Shown piece by piece: positions 1-5,478 of a stretch of 5,608 bases of DNA. Each line of letters starts with the position of its first letter. Position 1 is the stretch's first letter. The position numbers and the translations under genes were made by a program. The notes beneath the pieces were generated by a model, which was given only the letters and a program-made list of their open reading frames with translations, was not told where the DNA came from and ran no database searches. Origin of the DNA: Bdellovibrionales bacterium (GTDB lineage Bacteria > Bdellovibrionota > UBA2428); the NCBI GenBank assembly GCA_018266335.1, contig JAFEAR010000075.1:1-5608 (forward strand), in the 5' to 3' direction.

Positions 1-1922
1 AAGCGGGCGGAGCCGAGGATGGGCGTGGCGTGGAGGTTGAGAATCGAGTCTTCACCGGCTGAGGCGGTGACGCGGAAGCCGCAATTGAGGGCGCGATGCC
101 AGATGCGCTCGGACCAAGTGAAGTGGCCGGCGCTGGTCATGACTTCCATATAGTCGAAGCTGCCGAGGGCTAGGTCAACCGGGAAGCCTCGGGCGACGAG
201 ATACTGGGTCTTCTTGGGGTCATTGGAGAAGGGATGGACATAGCCAGCGAGCGCGCCTTGGGCTCGGCCGATGCGGAAGATATCGGTGTTCGAGGGATAG
301 AGACTCTCGATGGCGGTGCCTTCGTAGCCGGTGGTGTAGGGGGAGAGGAGATGCTCCGTTAGGTTGATGAAGTTGAGGTGGCCATAGAAGGGTGGGCGGT
401 ACTCTTCGCCGAAGGTGAGCAGGTGATCCTTATTCGATAGCTTGTGGGGCGTGCCGCCGGTGAAGTATTGGTGATCGAAGATGCGGTTGTCCTTATTGGC
501 GACCTTCTCGCCGATCATGTCAAGGTCTTCAGCGCGGCCCATCATCATGAGGTTTTCGGGCGTGTTGTGCAGGTTGCCGCCGTAGTTCATGTGGACGTGA
601 TCACTGCCGCTGTACCATCCGGCGGCGTTCATGGACACGAGACGGCGGAGGTCGATTACTTCGACGCGGGATGCGCCGGGGTCAATCGTGACCTTTCGGG
701 TTACGGGGATATACTCGACGCCCTTGGCTAACTCGATAGTAACTTCGCCGGGCGGGACATCGACGATGAAGCTGCCATCGGCATGGAAGAAGTCACGACG
801 GACGGAGCGTCCGGCGACGCGCTGGTAGGCGGTGGGCGGGGTGTAGGTCTTGCCATCGGAGCCGGTGAGATAGACGCGCGCGGCGGTGGGTCGACCATTT
901 TCAAGGAGCTTTACTTCGAGGGTCGACATGGGGCGCTTCCAGGCGCGGCGGCGGATTTCAACCGGACGATCCTGGCCACCGTAGGTGTGGAGGACGCGTA
1001 ACTCGGAGTTGCCGTTGCGATTGGAGATATAGGCGATGGCTTCACCATCGGGCGACCAGCGAGGATCGAAGTGATCCCAGTTACCGAAGGTGAGCTGGTA
1101 GGGCTCGCCGCCGACGACCGGGAGCACGTAGAGGTTGTTGAACTGGGAGCCGCGGTAGGAGCTGTAGACGATGCGCTTGCCATCGTGCGACCACTGGGGC
1201 TGCGTGCGGTAGAGCGTCTCTTCGCGGTAGATCATCTTGGCCTTGGCCATCATGTTGGGCTCAACGGGGGCGCGCCAGATGGCGCCGGAGCCGAGGGTGA
1301 TGTTGCGGTTGGAGACAAGGATGATTTCCTTACCGTCGGGCGACCAAGTGGGCGAGATATGGTCATCGTTAGGGCTGAAGTAGAGGCGGGCGCGACCGAA
1401 GGAGTTAGGCTCTGTGAGCCGCACGGGCTTGCCCGCGTTGCCGTTGTCCATCGGCATCATCCAGATGTGGAACTGGCCGTTGGGTTCGTTTCGCACATAG
1501 GCGAGGCGCTTGCCATCGGGCGACCACGTGGCATCGAGGTTGATGCCCGCGCCTCGAGTGAGGGCGGTGGATTCGCCGGTGGTCACGTTGAGGAGCATGA
1601 GGTTGACGCTGGTGGAATCCTCAGTGGTGTAGGCGATCCAGCGGCCATCGGGGGACCAGGCGGGGGAAGAGTCGTAACTCTTGTTCGTGGTTAGTTCGTA
1701 GGCGGTGGTGTCACCGAGTTTGATCTTCCAGAGGGAGCCGGACATGCCGAAGGCGAGCTCTTTGCCATCGGGTGACCAAGCGGGCCGCCAGGGCGTGGGG
1801 GCCGCGGGCGGGACGTAGTAAGAGTACATGTAACCGCTGGCGAAGCGGGCTCGCTCAGCGAAGGCGGAGGTTACGAAAAGGGCGAAAAGAAGAAGCCGCG
1901 ACAGGGCAGGGACCACGCGCAT
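1..1922 (-). CDS. Exported beta-propeller (TolB/PD40-like) plus CehA/McbA-type PHP metallohydrolase, C-terminus cut off by the window edge
   Basis: The frame is open for 640 codons from ATG 1922..1920 to the left edge, with an in-frame stop a few codons upstream, so this is the only ATG start. Residues 1-22 (MRVVPALSRLLLFALFVTSAFA) form a signal peptide, so the protein should act outside the cytoplasm. Six WSPDG-type motifs (one is WSHDG) lie at 1764-1778, 1644-1658, 1512-1526, 1332-1346, 1179-1193 and 1044-1058. They are all in frame, 40-60 residues apart, as expected for propeller blades. A linker follows. From about residue 435 comes a PHP-like domain with DHVH (H442, H444), GEE (E506-507), GHLNF (H515), YVHPF (H563), FDYMEV (D590, E593) and GED (D625), consistent with the metal ligands of the CehA/McbA family. 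The family includes carbaryl hydrolase, but the substrate here is unknown. It is divergent from the amidohydrolase gene. Family assignment is fairly sure; function is open. Confidence 0.88.
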   Translation of the reverse strand, partial: MRVVPALSRLLLFALFVTSAFAERARFASGYMYSYYVPPAAPTPWRPAWSPDGKELAFGMSGSLWKIKLGDTTAYELTTNKSYDSSPAWSPDGRWIAYTTEDSTSVNLMLLNVTTGESTALTRGAGINLDATWSPDGKRLAYVRNEPNGQFHIWMMPMDNGNAGKPVRLTEPNSFGRARLYFSPNDDHISPTWSPDGKEIILVSNRNITLGSGAIWRAPVEPNMMAKAKMIYREETLYRTQPQWSHDGKRIVYSSYRGSQFNNLYVLPVVGGEPYQLTFGNWDHFDPRWSPDGEAIAYISNRNGNSELRVLHTYGGQDRPVEIRRRAWKRPMSTLEVKLLENGRPTAARVYLTGSDGKTYTPPTAYQRVAGRSVRRDFFHADGSFIVDVPPGEVTIELAKGVEYIPVTRKVTIDPGASRVEVIDLRRLVSMNAAGWYSGSDHVHMNYGGNLHNTPENLMMMGRAEDLDMIGEKVANKDNRIFDHQYFTGGTPHKLSNKDHLLTFGEEYRPPFYGHLNFINLTEHLLSPYTTGYEGTAIESLYPSNTDIFRIGRAQGALAGYVHPFSNDPKKTQYLVARGFPVDLALGSFDYMEVMTSAGHFTWSERIWHRALNCGFRVTASAGEDSILNLHATPILGSAR

Positions 1923-1926
1923 ATAA

Positions 1927-1944
1927 GCAAGCCATTATACTTGC
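1927..1944. promoter_or_regulatory. Overlapping divergent -10 boxes within a GCAAG-N8-CTTGC dyad
   Basis: The minus strand carries a consensus TATAAT (1939..1934) and the plus strand carries TATACT (1936..1941), overlapping by four bases. With normal spacing, transcription would start near 1948 on the plus strand, which is the A of the amidohydrolase ATG. On the minus strand it would start near 1927, five bases before the other ATG. Inverted arms GCAAG (1927-1931) and CTTGC (1940-1944) flank both boxes and could bind a regulator. No good -35 box is visible on either strand at 16-18 bp. The boxes are seen directly; promoter activity is inferred. Confidence 0.55.
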
Positions 1945-1947
1945 TGC

Positions 1948-2793
1948 ATGCTGGTGATCGACTGTCACGCCCATATAACGTCGTTCGATGAACGGCGGTA
2001 TCAACCCAAGGACAAACCGCTGCGGCCGCCGAAGGGCGTGGGTTCCGCCGAGCATTTGCACCAGACGATCAAGGCGGCTGGGGTGCGGGCGGTGCGGGCG
2101 ATCCAAACGGTGAGCTTTTACGGCTACGACAACCGGTACCTGTGCGACCAGACGAAGGTGAATCCGGACTGGATGTGCGGGGTGTGCACTCTGGATCCCG
2201 ATGATCCGCACAGTGTGTTGGATCTGCGGCGGTTTATCCGCGACTATGGCGTGCGGTCGCTGCGGAGCGTGCCATCGAACCAGAGGAAGACGTTCGACGA
2301 TCCGGGCGTGCGGGCGCTATGGAAGGTGGTGGCCGAGGAAGGGATCACGATCGACCTGTTCCTGATGCGGCCGGAGCATATCGAGGGCGCGGTGAAGATG
2401 CTGGAAGAGCATCCGAAGCTGACAATCGGGTTTTGCCATTGCATGGATCTGAAGCCGGGGCCGGCGTTGCAGGAGAACTTGAAGAAGGTGCTGAGCCTGT
2501 CGCGGTTTCCGAATCTGTATCCGAAGGTGGACTTTATCGGGACCGGGAGCCAGCGGCCTTATCCGTGCGAGGACCTACATGAGCCTTGCATGCAGATTAT
2601 CCGGACTTATGGGGCGGAGCGGTGCTTGTGGACCAGTTCTTATCCCAACAAGCTTTGGACGCCAATGGTGAGTTACCAGGAGCATTTGCGGATTTTCAAA
2701 GAAGCGCTGCCGCTAACGGATAAAGAACGGCGGCTGATTTTGGGAGAGAATGCGCGAAAGATCTGGTTTCCCAAGTTGAAGCCGGAAGCGTAG
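1948..2793 (+). CDS. Amidohydrolase-family protein (amidohydrolase_2 / LigI-like TIM barrel) with an atypical active-site motif
   Basis: A 281-residue protein, close to the usual length for cytoplasmic amidohydrolase_2 enzymes, which are TIM-barrel metal hydrolases acting on lactones, pyrones or decarboxylating small acids. The N-terminus MLVIDCHAHI places the HxH motif (H7, H9) on the first strand exactly where the family has it, which supports ATG 1948 as the start. H164 in IGFCHCMDLK fits the mid-barrel histidine. The C-terminus (residues 224-274) has the family pattern RCLWTSSYP...LWTP...LILGENARKIWF. The segment normally reading WGSDYP is WTSSYP here, so the usual catalytic or metal-binding Asp is Ser231 (codon 2638-2640). 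No signal peptide is present and no Shine-Dalgarno precedes the start, so the mRNA is probably leaderless. It is divergent from the exported metallohydrolase. Substrate unknown. Confidence 0.88.
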   Translation: MLVIDCHAHITSFDERRYQPKDKPLRPPKGVGSAEHLHQTIKAAGVRAVRAIQTVSFYGYDNRYLCDQTKVNPDWMCGVCTLDPDDPHSVLDLRRFIRDYGVRSLRSVPSNQRKTFDDPGVRALWKVVAEEGITIDLFLMRPEHIEGAVKMLEEHPKLTIGFCHCMDLKPGPALQENLKKVLSLSRFPNLYPKVDFIGTGSQRPYPCEDLHEPCMQIIRTYGAERCLWTSSYPNKLWTPMVSYQEHLRIFKEALPLTDKERRLILGENARKIWFPKLKPEA

Positions 2794-2819
2794 TGACTTT
2801 GTAGAGACACGACGGGTGC

Positions 2820-2837
2820 ACTCACTCCGGACTGAGT
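2820..2837. terminator. Weak hairpin in the gap between convergent genes
   Basis: ACTCA (2820-2824) pairs with TGAGT (2833-2837) across an 8-base loop that contains TCCGGA. On the plus strand a TTTTT run follows, but about 18 bases after the stem, so it is a poor match to an intrinsic terminator. It is the only stem noticed in the 87-base gap 2794-2880, where two converging transcripts must end. Confidence 0.25.
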
Positions 2838-2880
2838 TGAATTCGACGCTGAGTTTTTGGGTTTTCGATTAGAATCCTCC

Positions 2881-3498
2881 TTATTTCTGCTGCGAGAGGA
2901 CGCTTTCCGACTGTTTGATCAGGCGATTTACTTCCAGAATCTCTGTTTTGAGCCGCATGGTCCGGAGAGTTTGGCTTCGTTTCACAAAGGCTTGTAATTT
3001 CTGGGGATCGGTGAGTACGGGCAGGCGGACATTGTCCTTGGGAGAGTTGCCGACGATGTGAATGGCGCGGGTGGTTTGCAGATCTTTGAGTTCCTTGAGC
3101 GCGCGGTTATAGCTGCTTTCGTAACGCATGTAATAGCGGTGATAGAGCGCGGCGTCCTTCTTTGTGTCGGGATGGGAGAGCGGGTCCTGGCCATCGATTT
3201 TGGCTTGCAGGTCGAGCTCTAGGTTCTGGACGCGGATCATGTTCCAGCGGGCGGTGAGGAGCTTGGCGAAAGAAGTTTCTTCCAGGATTCCTTCTGGTTC
3301 GAGCATGTCGCGGAGTTCGGCTTCGAGACTGTCGAGCGCGGGCTGAGTTTCGGGCGTGACGACGAGGCCCTTGGCGTTGAGGCCGTGGCGGACGGCGTTT
3401 TGAGAAGAGCGCTGTTTGCCGGCGTCGGTGACGGGTCCGGTAGAGAGTTGCGCGTTGGCGCGGTTGGCTTCGAGTTTTTCCTGCGAAATGGAGGACAT
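2881..3498 (-). CDS. Conserved protein of unknown function with N-terminal 'NAQLSTGP...NAVRHGL' motif
   Basis: A 205-residue soluble protein with no signal peptide or membrane segment. Residues 11-40 carry ANRANAQLSTGP, then TDAGKQRSSQNAVRHGL, a signature I recognise from a family of uncharacterised proteins common in Acidobacteriota and Planctomycetes. The rest is predicted largely helical and charged. It includes LEPEGILEETSFAKLL (67-82, followed by TARWNMIR), RYYMRYESSYNRALKELKDLQ around 121-141, and a Lys/Arg/Glu-rich C-terminus (173-205) that may form a coiled coil. The start at 3498 is supported by GGAG six bases upstream. The gene converges on the amidohydrolase gene and is divergent from the PIN-nuclease gene, 433 bases away. 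A terminator-like hairpin lies in its leader. No catalytic residues can be named and I assign no function; basic N- and C-termini leave nucleic-acid binding as a guess. Confidence 0.8.
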   Translation of the reverse strand: MSSISQEKLEANRANAQLSTGPVTDAGKQRSSQNAVRHGLNAKGLVVTPETQPALDSLEAELRDMLEPEGILEETSFAKLLTARWNMIRVQNLELDLQAKIDGQDPLSHPDTKKDAALYHRYYMRYESSYNRALKELKDLQTTRAIHIVGNSPKDNVRLPVLTDPQKLQAFVKRSQTLRTMRLKTEILEVNRLIKQSESVLSQQK

Positions 3499-3503
3499 AA
3501 GAA

Positions 3504-3513
3504 ACTCCGGAGT
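3504..3513 (-). promoter_or_regulatory. Ribosome binding site inside a perfect 10-bp palindrome
   Basis: ACTCCGGAGT is its own reverse complement. On the minus strand its GGAG (3508..3505) lies six bases before the ATG of the 205-residue protein, a good Shine-Dalgarno position that fixes this start. The palindrome could also be a protein-binding site. Confidence 0.7.
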
Positions 3514-3520
3514 GAAATGC

Positions 3521-3551
3521 GAAAAGGGCCAGCGCGGGGCTGGCCCTTTTC
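3521..3551. terminator. Perfect 13-bp terminator-like hairpin with A and T flanks, located in a gene leader
   Basis: Left arm GAAAAGGGCCAGC (3521-3533), loop GCGGG (3534-3538), right arm GCTGGCCCTTTTC (3539-3551): an exact inverted repeat. The GC core followed by TTTT on either strand resembles a bidirectional intrinsic terminator. However, it lies 22 bases upstream of the minus-strand gene starting at 3498, so for that gene it would sit in the 5' leader, as an attenuator or an insulator. No plus-strand gene ends nearby that would need it. Confidence 0.7.
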
Positions 3552-3583
3552 GGGTGGTATTCCGGCTACAGGGTAGCAGGGCG

Positions 3584-3589
3584 TGTCAA
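3584..3589 (-). promoter_or_regulatory. Candidate -35 box (TTGACA) for the 205-residue protein gene
   Basis: The minus strand reads a perfect TTGACA, 86 bases upstream of the start codon. No convincing -10 box lies 15-19 bases downstream (the region reads as TAGCCG or GCCGGA). If used, transcription would begin just before or within the hairpin at 3521-3551. Confidence 0.25.
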
Positions 3590-3590
3590 G

Positions 3591-3707
3591 TTTTGGGGGT
3601 GCGGAAGTGTGGAGGTTCGCGGCGGGTGGGAGGGGAAGGTGTTGAAAGGAAAGGGGTGGGATCATTTGGGATGGGTTGTGAACGGGTTTTGGGGGGATGG
3701 GCATTGG
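3591..3707 (+). other. Strongly G-skewed non-coding stretch with a G-quadruplex motif
   Basis: By hand count the plus strand has 62 G and 7 C in these 117 bases. A canonical quadruplex pattern is at 3653-3675: G4, T, G3, ATCATTT, G3, AT, G3 (loops 1, 7, 2). Further G runs follow at 3684-3686, 3691-3696 and 3699-3701. A short plus-strand reading frame crosses it, but its product is low-complexity Gly/Trp and is not credible as a gene. It is part of the 433-base gap 3499-3931 between divergent genes. Confidence 0.6.
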
Positions 3708-3815
3708 ATCAATTTCGGGGCGCGGCGAGCGGCCAACTGCCAAGAGCAGCCGATGTGTCCGTACCCACGGAGCGCGGTCTACCTGGAAGCCGTCTAACTA
3801 GTCATCTTGCCAGAT

Positions 3816-3845
3816 CATCGGATAGCGTGCTTCCATCGGATGGCG
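3816..3845. repeat. Imperfect 12-bp direct repeat (CATCGGATrGCG)
   Basis: CATCGGATAGCG (3816-3827) recurs as CATCGGATGGCG (3834-3845), matching at 11 of 12 positions, with starts 18 bases apart. It lies about 50 bases upstream of the candidate -10 box of the PIN-nuclease gene, so it could be a paired regulator site. It may also be chance. Confidence 0.4.
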
Positions 3846-3850
3846 GCTGT

Positions 3851-3876
3851 GCTACAGCTGCGGTTGCGGTTGTAGC
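3851..3876. repeat. Inverted repeat able to form an 11-bp hairpin
   Basis: GCTACAGCTGC (3851-3861) can pair with GCGGTTGTAGC (3866-3876), using two G-U pairs, around the loop GGTT. The outer six bases, GCTACA and TGTAGC, are exact. No T-run follows, so it does not look like a terminator. It overlaps the candidate -35 region of the downstream gene and may be an operator. Confidence 0.45.
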
Positions 3877-3911
3877 GGCACTCGTAGCGTGGTTATATTG
3901 ATTACTTAACC
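3870..3911 (+). promoter_or_regulatory. Candidate promoter with overlapping dyad for the PIN-nuclease gene
   Basis: TATATT (3894-3899) is a good -10 box. TTGTAG (3870-3875) is a weak -35 (TTG only) at 18-bp spacing. Transcription would start near 3906, giving a leader of about 26 bases. GGTTA (3891-3895) and TAACC (3907-3911) form a dyad spanning the -10 box and the start point, a typical place for a repressor site. GAGGG (3915-3919) is the only Shine-Dalgarno-like run, 12 bases before ATG 3932. Confidence 0.4.
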
Positions 3912-3931
3912 GTCGAGGGCGCTTGCGTACC

Positions 3932-5269
3932 ATGGCCAAAACAGATCGCCAAACCGAAACTGAACCGGCTGCTTCGAAAATGGAGCAACCGGTCCATCGG
4001 GTTGACATGTTCGCTGCGAATTCCATATTCCCCGATGCTGCGGCAGTGTTCACCGCAAAGCCGCTCACGTTGGAGGGTGTGAAAGAAACTGCTTGTATTG
4101 TACTTGATACCAATACTCTCCTGGTCCCATACGCAAGTGGGGCGCAGACTCTTTCGGAAATCGAAACAACCTATCGGAGGTTGCTCGACGCCGGCCGCCT
4201 TCTCATCCCCGCTCAAGTCGCAAGGGAATTTACTCGGAATCGCGTAAAGAAGCTGTCTGAACTCCATCAAAAACTCTTTCGGCGACGATCCGACCTAAGG
4301 TCGTTTCAGCAGGGACCATACCCACTCCTAGAGACGGCCACAGAATACTCCGAAGTGCGAAAACTCGAAAAAGAGTTAGACGCCCTTGTCGGCCGTTATC
4401 GAGAGGCACTTACAGTGGTAATCGATAAAGTTGCCTCCTGGGAATGGAATGATCCGGTGAGCTTGCTTTACAGCCGGTTGTTTCCTGAAAAGATAGTCAT
4501 TGACATGACAAGGCCGCTGGAAAAGGTACGAGACGAGCACGCAAGCCGTTACCGTAATCAAATACCACCAGGCTACAAAGACAATGCCAAAGACGACGAG
4601 GGCATAGGCGACCTCCTAATTTGGTTAACGATTTTGGAAATAGGAGCTGCACGAAAACAAAGCGTGATTTTTGTTTCTGGTGACGAGAAAGCAGATTGGT
4701 GGCATCGAAGCGAAAACCAGCACTTGTATCCACGATACGAACTGGTGGACGAATTCCGGAGGGCATCGCACGGGCACTCATTCCACATCGTGAGGTTCTC
4801 GCGGCTACTGGAACTGTTTGGTGCGAGCGCGAACGTCGTCGCCGAGCTGCGCGAGGAGGAAAGTCTTTTCTTTGACGTTCCGTTGACCCGTCATGGAGCG
4901 ATGCAGCTTCGTGCGCTGAACGCTGAACGCGCGGTGGCGTCATGGCTCATCCAAGCTGGCTTCAAAGTTTCACCGGGATTTCCTGGACCGGACGGCGGAT
5001 ATGATTATCTCGCGGAAAAAGATGGGAACGTAATCGCTATCGAGGTGGTGTACATCCGACGTTTTTCGAACGAATTCCGAATTCGCCATATCTTGGACAG
5101 GCTCCGAAGCCGACCGACTCAGGCTCCGGTCACCGTCATCGCCGTGTGCGAAGCACATGATACTGCAGCCAGGGTTGAAAAGTTTTGGCAACAAACAGAC
5201 CCGCTGTTTAGATTATGTGCCGGCGTGCTAACGCCTGACGGGAAGTTTGAACCGGTGCGACCTCTGTGA
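3932..5269 (+). CDS. PIN-like (PIN_8-type) nuclease domain fused to a degenerate PD-(D/E)XK-like domain; putative defence or toxin-type protein
   Basis: A 445-residue protein from ATG 3932. A TTG at 3923 would add three residues, but it sits only three bases from GAGGG. Residues 55-298 resemble PIN_8-like domains: IVLDTNTLLVPY (D59), LIPAQVAREFTRNR (E99), PPGYKDNAKDDEGIGDLLIW (D221, D222, D227) and VIFVSGDEKADWW (D251, D255), the acidic residues expected of a metal-dependent RNase fold. Residues 325-445 resemble a restriction-endonuclease-like fold: LNAERAVASWLIQAGF (E332), GGYDYL (D358), then AIEVVYIRR (E371), where V373 stands in place of the expected Lys. Residues 100-165 look helical and charged. 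There is no signal peptide or membrane segment, so it should act in the cytoplasm. GC content is lower in the first half than in the neighbouring genes, which suggests transfer. No partner or antitoxin gene is visible. Domain calls are likely; the defence role is inferred. Confidence 0.85.
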   Translation: MAKTDRQTETEPAASKMEQPVHRVDMFAANSIFPDAAAVFTAKPLTLEGVKETACIVLDTNTLLVPYASGAQTLSEIETTYRRLLDAGRLLIPAQVAREFTRNRVKKLSELHQKLFRRRSDLRSFQQGPYPLLETATEYSEVRKLEKELDALVGRYREALTVVIDKVASWEWNDPVSLLYSRLFPEKIVIDMTRPLEKVRDEHASRYRNQIPPGYKDNAKDDEGIGDLLIWLTILEIGAARKQSVIFVSGDEKADWWHRSENQHLYPRYELVDEFRRASHGHSFHIVRFSRLLELFGASANVVAELREEESLFFDVPLTRHGAMQLRALNAERAVASWLIQAGFKVSPGFPGPDGGYDYLAEKDGNVIAIEVVYIRRFSNEFRIRHILDRLRSRPTQAPVTVIAVCEAHDTAARVEKFWQQTDPLFRLCAGVLTPDGKFEPVRPL

Positions 5270-5323
5270 TGCGTCTACAGAGGCAATGGATCTTCGCTTA
5301 ATGTGCGAAACATATAATCGGGA

Positions 5324-5347
5324 AGGCACGCCGTGATCGGTGTGCTT
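5324..5347 (+). terminator. Hairpin 55 bases after the PIN-nuclease stop codon
   Basis: AGGCACGCCG (5324-5333) pairs with CGGTGTGCTT (5338-5347) over all ten positions, with two G-U pairs, around the loop TGAT. There is no T-run after it, so it may stabilise the 3' end or give factor-dependent termination rather than act as a classic intrinsic terminator. Confidence 0.35.
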
Positions 5348-5400
5348 GTATGTGCATCCAGGCAGAAGTCCTTGCAGTCTGGAACTTGGGCTGAAAACGG

Positions 5401-5410
5401 TACACGTGTA
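5401..5410. repeat. Perfect 10-bp palindrome TACACGTGTA
   Basis: The sequence is its own reverse complement and lies in the non-coding gap between the PIN-nuclease gene and a possible minus-strand gene end. A regulator site is possible; there is no other support. Confidence 0.35.
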
Positions 5411-5478
5411 ATTGAGACTCATTTAGCAAGGTGTGTCACGTCTGCTCTGGCCGGAGTGATCGGATTTCCGCCCAGGCC

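Larger units (their letters stand above)
5270..5478. other. Non-coding stretch after the PIN-nuclease gene
   Basis: No gene I can support. Short frames cross it on both strands, but their products resemble no family and one overlaps the end of the PIN-nuclease gene in antisense. It holds a small stem TTCGC/GCGAA (5293-5297 and 5305-5309, loop 7), the larger hairpin at 5324-5347 and the palindrome at 5401-5410. Confidence 0.5.

Noticed and set aside
444..1694. Long plus-strand frames (444-731, 783-1001, 1071-1694)
   Set aside because: They lie antisense to the propeller/metallohydrolase gene, whose frame is continuous and full of in-phase WSPDG motifs. The plus-strand products are Gly/Val/Ala-rich shadows of GC-rich coding DNA.
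1855..2211. Minus-strand frame of 118 codons across the divergent promoter
   Set aside because: It overlaps two well-supported genes in antisense or another frame, and its product is His/Pro/Arg-rich with no family resemblance.
3237..3743. Minus-strand frame of 168 codons overlapping the unknown-function gene
   Set aside because: The product is Pro/Ser-rich and low-complexity, arising from the C-rich strand and the alternate frame of a gene with a clear ribosome binding site.
3416..3901. Plus-strand frame of 161 codons across the divergent gap
   Set aside because: It starts antisense inside the unknown-function gene and crosses the terminator-like hairpin and the G-rich stretch. The composition is not protein-like apart from the short stretch noted separately.
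3923..3931. TTG at 3923 as the start of the PIN-nuclease gene
   Set aside because: It is only three bases from the GAGGG run. ATG 3932 is a stronger codon and removes just three residues far upstream of the first domain, though the 12-base spacing is also imperfect.
5228..5422. Minus-strand frame of 64 codons overlapping the end of the PIN-nuclease gene
   Set aside because: It is antisense to a confident gene and has no recognisable motif or ribosome binding site.
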